From the NCBI RefSeq assembly GCF_003477605.1, contig NZ_QUDR01000004.1, forward strand, positions 27,942 through 91,941: DNA of 64,000 nt, written 5' to 3'. The notes below the pieces were generated by a model. That model ran no database searches, was not told the origin of the DNA, and saw nothing but the letters and a program-made list of their open reading frames with translations. Both the position numbers and the translations under genes were made by a program. Source of the stretch: Clostridium sp. AF37-5 (GTDB taxonomy: Bacteria > Bacillota > Clostridia > Lachnospirales > Lachnospiraceae). This document shows, in pieces, positions 17,388 through 27,161 of this stretch; position 1 is the first letter of the stretch; each line of letters begins with the position of its first letter.

Positions 17388-18902
17388 ATGGCTTCTACAA
17401 CTTATGCGGCAATTCATGTCGGCTCAAATGAATTATGTATGAAAATATATGAAATGTCCCGTCAGAATGGAATTCGTCAGCTCACTTATGTACGCCACCC
17501 GCTCAGTCTCGGTGCGGAATCGTACACCGAAGGAGTCATTTCCTATCAGACACTTACAGAAATCTGTAACACACTTAATGATTTCAAACGGATTATGACA
17601 GAATTTCATACTGATAACTGGGACGTCTGTGCCACCAGTGCAATGCGCGAGGCAAAAAATGTTTTAGTTGTCACCGACCAGATAAAAATCCAGACAGGAT
17701 TCAAAGTAAAACTTTTCAGTAACAGCGAGGCAAGATTCCTTTACTTCAAAGGAATGGTTCACAATGAAAACCAATTTGAACCACTCAGCGAAGAAGGGTG
17801 TCTCGTTCTTGATATTGGTGCCGGCAGTGTCCAGCTCTCTCTTTTTCAGAACGGACATCTGCAGCTGACGCAAAACCTTTTACTTGGTTCTTCACGTATT
17901 CAGGAACTGCTGTATGCAATGCAGGATGAAGCCTATGATTACGATGCTTTGATTGATGAATACATTGAAAAGGATTTGTCTTTATTCAAACGACTGAATT
18001 TAGATAAAAAAGAGATTCACTGCATTTTGGCAGCCGGTGAAATGATTCCGGAAACCTACTATCACATAAAGGAAACAAAAAAAGACTTTGAAGGCTTTTT
18101 GCCGGATAAAATATTTACCAAAAAGAAAATATTAAAATTAATGGGTAATATCCATGCACAGTCACTTCTGCCTACTTTGCTTTTAATACGCAAAATCACG
18201 CAACTTACGGATTGTCAGAATGTCCTTCTATCTCCAATAAATCTTTGTGATGGATTGGCTGCTGATTATGCAGAGCGAAAGCTCCATCTTTCCTGCGGAC
18301 ATGATTTCACGGAGGATATTCTGAGTGCTTCAAGAAATGTGGCACAGAAATACGAAGTTGACTTAAGCCACATCGACACCGTGCAGACCCTGGCACTCCA
18401 GATTTTTGACCGAATCAAAAAAATACACGGTCTTGGAAAACGCGAGCGCCTGCTTTTACAGCTCGGTGTCATTCTTCACAGCTGTGGCGCTTATATCAAT
18501 GCACTGCACGCAAGAGAATGTTCCTATCACATTCTTTTGTCAACGGAGATTATCGGAATCTCTCATAAAGAACGTCTCATCGTTGCCAATATGATTCGCT
18601 ATAACGATGAATCTTTTCCTTCCTTTGAAGAATTGGACGGTGATTTTTCAAGAGAAGAATATATTACAATCGTAAAATTGAATGCAATTTTAAAAATTGC
18701 TAATGTATTAGACAAAAGCAATCGTCAGAAAATTAAAAATGTCGGTGTATCCGAGCGAAATGGAATACTGACAATCACGGCGGACACCATGGCGGATATC
18801 ACCTTGGAAAAAGGACTCTTCTTACATAAAGCAGATGTCTTTGAGGAAGTCTTTGGTATCCGGCCGGTACTAAAACAAAAACGAACAGGAAAGCGAGGAT
18901 GA
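17388..18902 (+). CDS. ppx: Ppx/GppA-family exopolyphosphatase with HD domain
   Basis: The 504-residue protein has an actin-like ASKHA N-terminal half (AAIHVGSNELCMKIYE; VCATSAMREAKN; LVLDIGAGSVQLSLF with the phosphate-2 loop) and a C-terminal HD-like helical domain from about residue 300. The family removes terminal phosphate from polyphosphate or pppGpp. GGAGG is placed for the ATG at 17388 (MASTTYA), not the earlier one at 17376. ppk starts 4 bp later, so the pair forms a polyphosphate synthesis/degradation operon, which favours exopolyphosphatase activity. Confidence 0.9.
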   Translation: MASTTYAAIHVGSNELCMKIYEMSRQNGIRQLTYVRHPLSLGAESYTEGVISYQTLTEICNTLNDFKRIMTEFHTDNWDVCATSAMREAKNVLVVTDQIKIQTGFKVKLFSNSEARFLYFKGMVHNENQFEPLSEEGCLVLDIGAGSVQLSLFQNGHLQLTQNLLLGSSRIQELLYAMQDEAYDYDALIDEYIEKDLSLFKRLNLDKKEIHCILAAGEMIPETYYHIKETKKDFEGFLPDKIFTKKKILKLMGNIHAQSLLPTLLLIRKITQLTDCQNVLLSPINLCDGLAADYAERKLHLSCGHDFTEDILSASRNVAQKYEVDLSHIDTVQTLALQIFDRIKKIHGLGKRERLLLQLGVILHSCGAYINALHARECSYHILLSTEIIGISHKERLIVANMIRYNDESFPSFEELDGDFSREEYITIVKLNAILKIANVLDKSNRQKIKNVGVSERNGILTITADTMADITLEKGLFLHKADVFEEVFGIRPVLKQKRTGKRG

Positions 18903-18906
18903 TGAT

Positions 18907-20967
18907 ATGACCCAAAGCGAACGATTTACTAACCGCGAGTTAAGCTGGTTAGCCTTTAACAAGCGTGTTTTGTCCGAGGCAAAAGACAACCATCTTCCGT
19001 TGATGGAACGATTAAAATTTTTAAGCATTACCGCCTCCAATCTGGATGAATTTTTCATGGTCCGCGTTGCCTCTCTGAAAGACCAGGTAAATGCCGGTTA
19101 CACAAAAAAAGATATTGCCGGTATGACCAGTAAAGAACAGATTGATGCGATTTTAAAAGAAACGCACAAATTTACGACGGCTCAGTATAATACCTACAAC
19201 CGTTCTTTTCTTCCTTCACTGAAGAAGAATGGTTTAAAAATCGTCACAGAATTTGAAAAATTAACAGAAGAACAGGCAGACTATGTTGACAACTATTTTC
19301 AGAAAGAAGTTTTCCCTGTCCTCACTCCGATGGCTGTGGATTCTTCCAGACCTTTTCCGTTAATCCGCAACCGCTCGCTTAACATCGGTGCACTGTTGAT
19401 GGATAAAAAGAAAAAGGGAACCATTGATTTTGCCACCGTGCAGGTTCCATCCGTTCTGCCGCGCGTTGTTACAATTCCGACCGATGGCGATAACTGCACC
19501 ACTGTAATCCTTTTGGAGCAGATTATCGAAAAGAACATTCAAAAACTATTTTTGAATTATAAAGTTCTTTGCCAGGCTCCATTCCGGGTAATGCGAAATG
19601 CCGACCTCTCCATCGACGAAGACGAGGCAGCAGACCTTTTAATTGAAATCGAGAAACAGTTGAAGAAACGCCAGTGGGGCGAGGCAATCCGCTTAGAAGT
19701 CGAAGATAATATCGATAAGCGGCTGCTGAAAACGCTCCGAAAGGAATTGAATTTAAGTGAAGATGCCATTTTCAAAATTAATGGTCCTCTTGACCTGACT
19801 TTTTTAATGAAAGTATATGACATCGAAGGTTTTGACCACTTAAAAGAACTAAAATATACACCACAGCAGCCAAAAATGCTGGATGCCTCAAGAGATTTAT
19901 TTGAGCAGATACGGGAACATGACATTTTGCTTCATCACCCGTATGAAACCTTTGACCCGGTTGTCAATTTTGTAAAAAAGGCGGCAAGCGACCCAAATGT
20001 ACTTGCAATTAAGCAGACACTTTACCGTGTCAGCAGTCATTCACCGATTATTGCTTCTCTGGCGCAGGCAGCAGAAAATGGGAAACAGGTGTCTGTGCTC
20101 GTTGAATTAAAAGCACGTTTCGATGAGGAAAATAATATCGTGTGGGCGAAGAAATTAGAGAAAGCCGGGTGCCATGTTATCTATGGACTAGTCGGCTTAA
20201 AAACTCACAGCAAAATTACACTGGTTGTCCGCAAAGAGGAAGACGGCATCCGCCGTTATGTCCATTTGGGAACCGGAAACTATAACGACTCCACCGCCAA
20301 ACTCTATACCGATATGGGTATGTTTACAAGTAAAACCCGCTACGGGGAAGACGCCACGGCTGTCTTTAATATGCTCTCCGGCTATTCTGAGCCGCTTGTA
20401 TGGAACAAACTGTCCTTAGCCCCCCTGTGGCTGCGCGGCAAGTTTTTGTCCTTGATTGAACGTGAAAAAGAACATGCCAAAAATGGACGCACGGCAAGAA
20501 TTATCGCAAAAATGAATTCCTTGTGTGATCCGGGAATTATTGAAGCACTCTATGATGCCAGCGAGGCAGGCGTGGAAATTGATTTGATTGTACGCGGCAT
20601 CTGCTGTCTGCGTGCCGGAATCAAAGGCTTAAGTGAACATATCCGTGTGCGCTCCATCGTTGGTACCTTTTTGGAACATTCCCGCATTTTCTACTTTGAG
20701 AACAATGGAAATGCCGAATATTATATGGGAAGTGCCGACTGGATGCCAAGAAACTTAGACAAACGTGTAGAAATCTTATTCCCGGTTGAAGATCCTATAT
20801 TGCAGGAAGAGATTTACCACATTTTACACATACAGCTCTCGGATACAAAAAAAGCCCACCTTCTCATGCCGGATGGACACTACGTGAAGGTAGACCAGCG
20901 AGGAAAAACTCCTCTGAATTCACAGCTGTATTTCTGCGAAGAAGCAATGGCAAACGCTAAAAAATAA
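18907..20967 (+). CDS. ppk: Polyphosphate kinase 1
   Basis: PPK1 polymerises the gamma phosphate of ATP into polyphosphate through a phosphohistidine. The 686-residue protein begins with the N domain (FTNRELSWLAFNKRVL) and has the two PLD-like domains. The autophosphorylated His is His434 in LKTHSKITLVVRKE, and the second catalytic His is His591 in VGTFLEHSR. YVHLGTGNYN is also present. The start lies 4 bp after ppx. Its last 11 bp overlap the convergent rnhA gene. Confidence 0.96.
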   Translation: MTQSERFTNRELSWLAFNKRVLSEAKDNHLPLMERLKFLSITASNLDEFFMVRVASLKDQVNAGYTKKDIAGMTSKEQIDAILKETHKFTTAQYNTYNRSFLPSLKKNGLKIVTEFEKLTEEQADYVDNYFQKEVFPVLTPMAVDSSRPFPLIRNRSLNIGALLMDKKKKGTIDFATVQVPSVLPRVVTIPTDGDNCTTVILLEQIIEKNIQKLFLNYKVLCQAPFRVMRNADLSIDEDEAADLLIEIEKQLKKRQWGEAIRLEVEDNIDKRLLKTLRKELNLSEDAIFKINGPLDLTFLMKVYDIEGFDHLKELKYTPQQPKMLDASRDLFEQIREHDILLHHPYETFDPVVNFVKKAASDPNVLAIKQTLYRVSSHSPIIASLAQAAENGKQVSVLVELKARFDEENNIVWAKKLEKAGCHVIYGLVGLKTHSKITLVVRKEEDGIRRYVHLGTGNYNDSTAKLYTDMGMFTSKTRYGEDATAVFNMLSGYSEPLVWNKLSLAPLWLRGKFLSLIEREKEHAKNGRTARIIAKMNSLCDPGIIEALYDASEAGVEIDLIVRGICCLRAGIKGLSEHIRVRSIVGTFLEHSRIFYFENNGNAEYYMGSADWMPRNLDKRVEILFPVEDPILQEEIYHILHIQLSDTKKAHLLMPDGHYVKVDQRGKTPLNSQLYFCEEAMANAKK

Positions 20968-21544
20968 CGCTTTTTGCCAGTTCATCCGCAAGGTCATTGT
21001 ACTCATCTCCGGAATGTCCTTTGACCTTTTGAAAATGAATGATTAGTTTATCCTTTAGGGAATCAAAGTATGCTTTATAGGCTTTGGTTCCCTCTTTATT
21101 TGTTTTCCATTCTCCGGTACACCACGAGGCAATCCCTTGATAATCATGGACAATCGTAAGACTTTCCGCCCCCTGTTCTACCGCCATCTTCATTGCCACC
21201 TGTGCTCCGAGAATTTCGCCTGCCACGTTCCGCATAGCAGCAAGTTCTGAGTCGGTTCCCTTTTCGCAGTACTCTGTTTTTTCCCCTTCAAAAAAGAACA
21301 CAACACCGCAGCTGTACTCACCGGTCTCGACATTGTAACTTCCATCTACATAGGCAAGTGCTTCATCTTCTATCTTATTCTCTTTCGTATTATTTCCTAA
21401 GAAAGCTTCCGCTTCTTCTTTTGTCGGAAAACTTTTAAAAGACGCATTAGCAAATCCATCCACCTGTGCCTTGCACGCATCCCAGCTTGTATAAATTCCC
21501 GGCGTTCTTCCGGCTCTCACTGCATAATATTTTTTCTTCGCCAT
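20957..21544 (-). CDS. Ribonuclease H1 with N-terminal hybrid-binding domain
   Basis: The enzyme cuts RNA in RNA-DNA hybrids. Residues 1-50 (KKYYAVRAGRTPGIYTSW, then ASFKSFPTKEEAEAFL) form the RHBD/viroplasmin domain found in eukaryotic RNase H1 and in some Firmicutes. From about residue 62 the RNase H fold starts with AYVDGSYN (Asp), then ELAAMRN (Glu), and KGHSGDEYNDLADELA (His, Asp). The length of 195 suits the two-domain form. The gene begins 1 bp after the pseudouridine synthase stop. Confidence 0.93.
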   Translation of the reverse strand: MAKKKYYAVRAGRTPGIYTSWDACKAQVDGFANASFKSFPTKEEAEAFLGNNTKENKIEDEALAYVDGSYNVETGEYSCGVVFFFEGEKTEYCEKGTDSELAAMRNVAGEILGAQVAMKMAVEQGAESLTIVHDYQGIASWCTGEWKTNKEGTKAYKAYFDSLKDKLIIHFQKVKGHSGDEYNDLADELAKSVIF

Positions 21545-21545
21545 C

Positions 21546-22253
21546 TTATTCTCCCTCTTTTAATTGGTTGATTTCATTTTCTGTCAATTTCCGGTATTCC
21601 CCCGGTTTTAAGGCAGGGTCCAAATTTATTCCGGCAAATGATACCCTTGCTAATTTTGTCACCTTTGCCCCCAAAACAGCAAACATCCGCTTTACCTGGT
21701 GAAACTTTCCTTCCGAAATCGTAAGCCTTGCGTGCCCGGATTTCATGAGTTCCAGTTTTGCAGGCAGCGTTTTTTTCCGCTCTCCAATTTCCAATCCTTC
21801 CGCAAACAAAACTACTGCATTTTCAGGCAAAGTTCCTTCGTAAATCACATCATAAACTTTTGCCACATGATAAGCCGGCGATAACAAACGGTGTGCAAGC
21901 ATTCCATCATCCGTCAAGATAAGAAGGCCCACCGTATCTTTGTCCAGACGCCCCATCGGAAATAATTCCCGTTTCATCTCCGGCAGTAAGGAAAGGACGG
22001 TACGCTCCTTCTCATCTTTTGTTGCCGAAACCACACCTGCCGGCTTATTTAACATATAATAAACGAACTCTTCAGCCCTAATCTCTTTTCCGCAGTAAGT
22101 CACATCTTCTTCACTGTCAATTTTACAATTCGCCTGTTTTACGACTGTTCCAGCCACGCAGACAAGTCCGCGCCGAATTGCCTCTTTTGCCTCTTTTCTC
22201 GTTAATTCTACATAAGTAGAAATATACTGGTCTAACCTCATTTGCCTCCCCAT
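21546..22253 (-). CDS. RsuA/RluB-family pseudouridine synthase
   Basis: The protein has an N-terminal S4 RNA-binding domain (MRLDQYISTYVELTRKEAKE) followed by the synthase core with YYMLNKPAGVVSATKD and the catalytic Asp in GRLDKDTVGLLILTDDG. C-terminal SEGKFHQVKRMFAVLG is typical of RsuA, which modifies U516 of 16S rRNA. Possible starts are GTG 22259, ATG 22253 and ATG 22241; 22253 has AAAGG at a workable distance, while 22241 has GGAGG only 3 nt away. About 235 residues. Confidence 0.9.
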   Translation of the reverse strand: MGRQMRLDQYISTYVELTRKEAKEAIRRGLVCVAGTVVKQANCKIDSEEDVTYCGKEIRAEEFVYYMLNKPAGVVSATKDEKERTVLSLLPEMKRELFPMGRLDKDTVGLLILTDDGMLAHRLLSPAYHVAKVYDVIYEGTLPENAVVLFAEGLEIGERKKTLPAKLELMKSGHARLTISEGKFHQVKRMFAVLGAKVTKLARVSFAGINLDPALKPGEYRKLTENEINQLKEGE

Positions 22254-22319
22254 TTTCACCGCACCTTTCTAACTGCATATATTGATAGCAAACTCTTTTA
22301 CCGGATAAGGAGCAAACTT

Positions 22320-22904
22320 ATGCCCATTCGTATTTATATCGACCAGGGACACAATCCCTATGGTTTTAACGCCGGTGCCGAAGGATTTGGATTACGGGAA
22401 CAGGATATCACCTATTTAGTTGGTGCTTATCTTGCAAACATTTTAAATGCGGATTCCCGCTTCACTGCTATCACATCCCGCACATCACCGGATGAAATTT
22501 TAGGTTACGACACCAATTCAAGTCTCAGAACCCGCACCGAGCAGGCAAATCAATGGGGGGCTGACTACTTTTTAAGCATTCACACAAATGCCAATGTAAA
22601 TCCCGCCATCAACGGTACGGAAGCATACGTCTATGCCGTCAACACGCCTTCTTATGAACTCGCCGTCAATATCGTAAATGAAATTGTAAGACGTTTAGGT
22701 ACAAAAAACAACGGTATCTATGCCCGTCCTTCCCTCTACGTATTACGGCGGACCAATATGCCCGCCGTCCTCATTGAACTGGCTTATCTCTCAAATGAAG
22801 GCGACGCTGCCCTCTTAGCCGATAAACCATATGAATTTGCTTATGCCATTTATGTTGGTCTTCTGAATTACCTTGGTCTTCCTCAAATCCCTTTATTTGA
22901 ATAG
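22320..22904 (+). CDS. N-acetylmuramoyl-L-alanine amidase (Amidase_3)
   Basis: This zinc amidase of 194 residues cleaves the peptide from MurNAc in peptidoglycan. The ligands and catalytic residue are visible: His11 (DQGHN), Glu27 (GLREQD), His88 (SIHTNA) and Glu153 (LIELAYLSN). There is no signal peptide and no wall-binding domain, unlike most vegetative autolysins. This is reminiscent of mother-cell lysis amidases such as CwlC, but that role is a guess. The frame opens at 22242; AAGGAG 7 nt before 22320 decides the start. Its 3' end overlaps convergent uppP by 12 bp. Confidence 0.88.
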   Translation: MPIRIYIDQGHNPYGFNAGAEGFGLREQDITYLVGAYLANILNADSRFTAITSRTSPDEILGYDTNSSLRTRTEQANQWGADYFLSIHTNANVNPAINGTEAYVYAVNTPSYELAVNIVNEIVRRLGTKNNGIYARPSLYVLRRTNMPAVLIELAYLSNEGDAALLADKPYEFAYAIYVGLLNYLGLPQIPLFE

Positions 22905-23729
22905 GAAGAAGTAAACAAGAACAACAACACCTAACACAATTCGATAATAACCAAATGCCTTAAAATCGTGTTTACGGATATAACTCATGAGGTATCGGAT
23001 TACAAACAGAGACACCACAAAGGCAACTAACATACCAACGAGTAAGGTCACATAACCCATGGCACCAAAGCTTAATCCACTCTTTATAATCTTTAAGACA
23101 CTTGCACCAAACATAACCGGAATTGCCAGATAAAAAGTAAATTCTGCTGCTGCACCACGAGCCACACCAAGAAGCAAGGCACCAATGATGGTAGCACCGG
23201 AACGAGAAGTTCCCGGCACAACAGCCGCTAATAACTGAAAAATACCAATGATAAGCGCAGTGTCATATCCGATTTCCGTTACCGAAGTAATTGCCGGTTT
23301 TCTTCCCTTATTCCAGTTCTCTACAATAATAAATAAGATACCATAAACAATCAAAGCACCTGCCACAACATACGCATTGTAGAACACCTCGTCAATCCAG
23401 TCATCAAACAAAATGCCTACAATTGCTGCCGGAAGACATGCCACGATAATCTTAAACCACATCTGCATAATCTTCCAGTCAATAATGGATTCGCCCCGCT
23501 CTCTCTTTGTAAAACGGAATGGCCATATCCTGCTCCAAAACAAAAGAACAACGGCTAAGATAGCACCTAACTGCACAACAACCAAAAACATTTGAGAAAA
23601 CTGTTCATCCTGAAATTTCAAAAATTCTTCCACTAATATCATGTGTCCTGTACTACTTACCGGCAGCCACTCGGTGATTCCTTCCACAATACCCCAGATC
23701 ACCGCAACGAAAACATCGAAAATTCCCAT
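22893..23729 (-). CDS. uppP: Undecaprenyl-diphosphatase UppP (BacA)
   Basis: This membrane enzyme recycles undecaprenyl pyrophosphate for cell-wall synthesis; loss of it gives bacitracin sensitivity in other bacteria. The 278-residue multi-spanning protein has both signatures, EGITEWLPVSSTGHMIL near the N-terminus and VPGTSRSGATI. The open frame extends upstream to 23891, but GGAGG stands before the ATG at 23729. It is a single gene with its 3' end overlapping the amidase gene. Confidence 0.95.
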   Translation of the reverse strand: MGIFDVFVAVIWGIVEGITEWLPVSSTGHMILVEEFLKFQDEQFSQMFLVVVQLGAILAVVLLFWSRIWPFRFTKRERGESIIDWKIMQMWFKIIVACLPAAIVGILFDDWIDEVFYNAYVVAGALIVYGILFIIVENWNKGRKPAITSVTEIGYDTALIIGIFQLLAAVVPGTSRSGATIIGALLLGVARGAAAEFTFYLAIPVMFGASVLKIIKSGLSFGAMGYVTLLVGMLVAFVVSLFVIRYLMSYIRKHDFKAFGYYRIVLGVVVLVYFFLFK

Positions 23730-23809
23730 TTTTATCCTCCATTTGCTAAGCAATATATTTTCTACTGTCCCATATTTTAGCACATCCCCTGCCTCAAAAC
23801 AATCATAAG

Positions 23810-23838
23810 TTGCAAAAAGAAAAAAAATATTGTAGAAT
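23810..23838 (+). promoter_or_regulatory. Promoter of the phosphatidylethanolamine operon
   Basis: TTGCAA (23810-23815) is separated by 17 bp from TAGAAT (23833-23838), ahead of the PAP2 gene. Confidence 0.65.
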
Positions 23839-23882
23839 AAGAAGAGTATGTTTTCAAAATGAACAAAAAAGAGGATATGATT

Positions 23883-24617
23883 ATGTATCAATGGATGAAA
23901 AAGTATCTTGATCCAATTTGTCCGCTTTTTGCCATCCTGCCACTGTTATCCTGTTTTGGATTAAATATGCTTATTTACAGTGGAACGATGGTAATGTGTG
24001 CAGACTGGTATCATTATGACCTTACCACTTCTTTGGATCAGGCAATACCACTTGTTCCGGGCTGGATGTACATCTACTTTGGATGTTTCCTGTTCTGGAC
24101 TGTGAATTATATTATGGTTGCCAGAATTAACCGGAATGACCCGGACACGTTTTATCGTTTTGTTGCAGCCGATATGATTTCCCGCCTTGTCTGCGGAGTT
24201 ATTTTTATGGTATTTCCAACAACAAATGTACGACCGGAAGTAACAGGCACAGGATTTAGTGTCTTTCTGCTTCAGTTTTTATACGGATTGGATCAGCCGA
24301 CAAACCTGTTTCCATCCATTCACTGTCTGGTAAGCTGGTTTTGTTACACCGGCATCCGGGGACGCAAAGAAGTACCTGCCTGGTACCGTGCATTTTCCTG
24401 CATTTTTGCTCTGCTGGTTGTCCTTTCAACACAGTTCACTAAACAGCATTATATTGCCGATGCCATTGCCGGTATCCTGCTCGCAGAAGTTCTTTCACTT
24501 CTCACACGCAGAGTTAGCTGGTATCGCGCACCAAAGTTAATCTTCACTTGGGTAAACCGGCGGTTGCTTTATGTATTGATTCGAACAAAAGGAGTAGCAC
24601 GTGAGCAAAAAAACTAA
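23883..24617 (+). CDS. PAP2-like membrane phosphatase
   Basis: The 244-residue protein has several membrane helices and the PAP2/inositolphosphotransferase pattern: FPSIHCLVSW (the PSxH motif) and TQFTKQHYIADAIAG (second His and Asp). Such enzymes dephosphorylate lipid phosphates or transfer head groups. It is the first gene of a four-gene lipid operon; the next gene overlaps it by 17 bp. GAGG suits the ATG at 23883 better than those at 23859 or 23877. The true substrate is unknown. Confidence 0.82.
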   Translation: MYQWMKKYLDPICPLFAILPLLSCFGLNMLIYSGTMVMCADWYHYDLTTSLDQAIPLVPGWMYIYFGCFLFWTVNYIMVARINRNDPDTFYRFVAADMISRLVCGVIFMVFPTTNVRPEVTGTGFSVFLLQFLYGLDQPTNLFPSIHCLVSWFCYTGIRGRKEVPAWYRAFSCIFALLVVLSTQFTKQHYIADAIAGILLAEVLSLLTRRVSWYRAPKLIFTWVNRRLLYVLIRTKGVAREQKN

Positions 24618-25641
24618 AAGAAATTTATTTAACGCTCTATTTTTGGTAGCTTTGCTTGGTTTAACCATCTGGGCTGTTTTTAAAGACCAGGACTTTGGCG
24701 TTATTTTACACACACTCTCCCAGATTGCACCGGGATTTTTGTTAGCTGGCTTTATTCTGGTAATTGTGTATGTGTGCAGTGAGTCTGTTATTATTAAATA
24801 CCTGTTAAGTACCGTGCAGATTAAAGTTCCTTTATTTAACTGCATCCGTTATTCTTTTGTAGGTTTTTTCTACAGCTGTATCACCCCGTCAGCAACAGGC
24901 GGACAGCCGATGCAGATTTACTACATGAAAAAACAAAACATTGATATTCCAACGGCTACTATCATATTAATGTTAGTAACGATTGAATATAAATTTGTAC
25001 TTGTTTTCATCGGATTGGCGGTTGCCATATTCGGACAGGATCTTATCACATCGCTGAGTGTTGACGTTCAGTTTTTTCTTTATTTAGGAATTGCACTCAA
25101 CGTATTCTGTGTACTATTTATGAGTTTACTGGTATTCCTGCCCGGCACGGCAAAATATTTAATCACCAAGGGATTTGCTCTCTTAAAGAAACTTCACCTG
25201 ATGAAAGAGAAAAATAACCGCACCGAGCGCTTAGAGCAGTCGATGGAAACTTATAAGGGAGCCTCTCGCTTCTTAAAGGAAAATAAACTTGCGATTTTTA
25301 ACACAACGATTATTTCTTTTATCCAGCGCTTCTTCCTTTTTGCGATTACTTATGTTGTATACCGAAGCTTTGGGCTGAATACGGAGACTTTCTTCACTAT
25401 TACAATTTTACAGGCAGTCATATCCATTTCTGTTGATATGTTACCACTGCCGGGTGGAATGGGAATCAGCGAGAGACTTTACCTGCGTATCTTTACCCCG
25501 ATTTTCCACGGAACGGCTATGACAACCGCTTCGCTGCTTGTCAGCCGCGGATTCAGTTATTACATCCTTGTAATTGTTAGTGGTATTGTTTCCTTTATCA
25601 CACATTTGACTGTCACAGATAAAAGTAAAAAAACAGAGTAA
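24601..25641 (+). CDS. Flippase-like membrane protein (YbhN/AglD/MprF-N family)
   Basis: The 346-residue protein starts at GTG inside the PAP2 gene and has about eight membrane helices. The signatures of the UPF0104/LPG-synthase transmembrane family are clear: SFVGFFYSCITPSATGGQPMQ and SVDMLPLPGGMGISE. In MprF this domain flips lysyl-phosphatidylglycerol; stand-alone relatives are thought to move lipids or sugars. Overlap with the PAP2 gene and proximity to pssA-psd suggest a role in moving or remodelling phospholipids. Confidence 0.85.
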   Translation: MSKKTKRNLFNALFLVALLGLTIWAVFKDQDFGVILHTLSQIAPGFLLAGFILVIVYVCSESVIIKYLLSTVQIKVPLFNCIRYSFVGFFYSCITPSATGGQPMQIYYMKKQNIDIPTATIILMLVTIEYKFVLVFIGLAVAIFGQDLITSLSVDVQFFLYLGIALNVFCVLFMSLLVFLPGTAKYLITKGFALLKKLHLMKEKNNRTERLEQSMETYKGASRFLKENKLAIFNTTIISFIQRFFLFAITYVVYRSFGLNTETFFTITILQAVISISVDMLPLPGGMGISERLYLRIFTPIFHGTAMTTASLLVSRGFSYYILVIVSGIVSFITHLTVTDKSKKTE

Positions 25642-25658
25642 AAGAAAAGAGGATATTT

Positions 25659-26282
25659 ATGATTGGATTTTATAATTATTCAGTAATTGTTACCTACATA
25701 GGTGTAGCGCTTTCCGTAAGCGGTATGGCACTTGCCAGCACCGGTCAGTTTAAGTTTGCCATTTTATGTCTGGCACTTGCCGGCGCCTGTGATACTTTCG
25801 ATGGAAAAATTGCACGTGCTATGAAAAACCGGACAAAAGAAATGGAAATTTTCGGCATTCAAATCGACTCTCTCTGCGACATGGTGTGCTTTGGAGTAAC
25901 TCCGGTTATCATTTCCTATCAGATGGGTCTGAATTCTGTCTGGGGTATTGCAATTGAAATTTTGTTTGTTCTATGTGGTGTAATCCGCCTTGCTTATTTT
26001 AATGTATTGGAAGAATTAAAACATACCAATCCTGAAACCGACCAGGCAAAAGGCTATCGTGGTCTGCCAATTACAACAATTACAATTATTTATCCAATTG
26101 TATATTTGTTTCACCCATTGGTCAGCCATGAAACATTTCTTTTATTCCTTGCCATCATGCACATCGTAGTTGCTTTCCTGTACGTTCTTGATTTTAAACT
26201 CAAAAAACCGGGCAACAGTGTAATTGCAGCCATGATGGTACTTGTGACCGCTGTGATGGTTTGCATTTTATTTGTCGAATAA
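25659..26282 (+). CDS. pssA: CDP-diacylglycerol-serine O-phosphatidyltransferase
   Basis: PssA makes phosphatidylserine from CDP-DAG and serine. The membrane protein of 207 residues has the CDP-alcohol phosphotransferase motif: DG (48-49), AR (52-53), G66, D70, D74, in the Gram-positive variant with a slightly longer spacing and the pattern FGIQIDSLCDMV. The next gene, psd, follows 12 bp later, completing phosphatidylethanolamine synthesis. Confidence 0.94.
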   Translation: MIGFYNYSVIVTYIGVALSVSGMALASTGQFKFAILCLALAGACDTFDGKIARAMKNRTKEMEIFGIQIDSLCDMVCFGVTPVIISYQMGLNSVWGIAIEILFVLCGVIRLAYFNVLEELKHTNPETDQAKGYRGLPITTITIIYPIVYLFHPLVSHETFLLFLAIMHIVVAFLYVLDFKLKKPGNSVIAAMMVLVTAVMVCILFVE

Positions 26283-26294
26283 TAAGGAGGACTT

Positions 26295-27161
26295 ATGGAT
26301 TACATTGATTTACAAGGGAAAAAAGTAAGTAATATAACAAACCAGGATAAATTATTATCCTTTTTATATACCAACATTTTCGGGCGTATGCTCTTAAAAC
26401 CATTGATTCAGCCGCAGGTTTCCAAACTTGCCGGACGCTATCTTTCATCTGCTCACTCAAAATGGCTGATTTCTAAATTTATTGAGCGCAATGAAATTAA
26501 CATGGACATTTATGAAGAGTGTGACTACTCTTCTTTTAATGATTTTTTCACCAGAAAAATCAAGCCGGACTGCCGGCCTGTTCCGGAGGACCTTGACGTG
26601 CTTATCAGTCCATGTGACTGTCTGGCAACGGTTTATCCGATTCAGGAGAACACAACATTTTCCATCAAAAATACAGAATACACCCTGCGTTCTCTGCTTC
26701 GCAGTCCACGCTTAGCAAAACGTTTCCGTGGCGGGTATGCCTACGTACTCCGCTTAACCGTGGAAGATTATCACCGCTATCTTTACTCTGTGTCCGGGAA
26801 ACAGTCGAAAAATTATCACATCGACGGAACTTTCCACACGGTAAATCCGATTGCCAACGATTACCTTCCAATTTATAAAGAAAACACGCGCGAATACACA
26901 GTGATTCGCTCAAAAGAATTTGGCGATGTACTTCAGATGGAAGTCGGTGCTCTCTTAGTTGGCAAAATTTCAAACCACAAACAAAGCACAGTCGTAACCC
27001 GTGGAGAAGAAAAAGGATTCTTTGAATATGGCGGTTCTACAATCGTCGTGCTCACTCAGAAAGGCCGTGTTACACCTCGTTCTGACTTGCTGACAAACAG
27101 TAAAAACGGCTATGAGACAAAAGTCCTTCAGGCACATCCACTTGGTATTCTTCCTCATTAA
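26295..27161 (+). CDS. psd: Phosphatidylserine decarboxylase
   Basis: This enzyme decarboxylates phosphatidylserine to phosphatidylethanolamine through a pyruvoyl cofactor. The 288-residue proenzyme contains FNDFFTRKIKPDCRPV, the LRLTVEDYHRYLY region and the self-cleavage motif GGST (246-249), whose Ser248 becomes the pyruvoyl group. It is the last gene of the PAP2-flippase-pssA-psd operon. SD AAGGAGG precedes the ATG. A possible small ORF on the opposite strand ends at its stop codon. Confidence 0.95.
   Translation: MDYIDLQGKKVSNITNQDKLLSFLYTNIFGRMLLKPLIQPQVSKLAGRYLSSAHSKWLISKFIERNEINMDIYEECDYSSFNDFFTRKIKPDCRPVPEDLDVLISPCDCLATVYPIQENTTFSIKNTEYTLRSLLRSPRLAKRFRGGYAYVLRLTVEDYHRYLYSVSGKQSKNYHIDGTFHTVNPIANDYLPIYKENTREYTVIRSKEFGDVLQMEVGALLVGKISNHKQSTVVTRGEEKGFFEYGGSTIVVLTQKGRVTPRSDLLTNSKNGYETKVLQAHPLGILPH

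Noticed and set aside
22242..22319. N-terminal extension of the amidase (MPPHFHRTF...)
   Set aside because: It overlaps the divergent pseudouridine synthase start, has no SD, and the catalytic domain begins directly at 22320 behind AAGGAG.
23730..23891. 54-residue N-terminal extension of uppP
   Set aside because: The extension has no UppP similarity and overlaps the divergent lipid operon promoter; GGAGG before 23729 marks the start.
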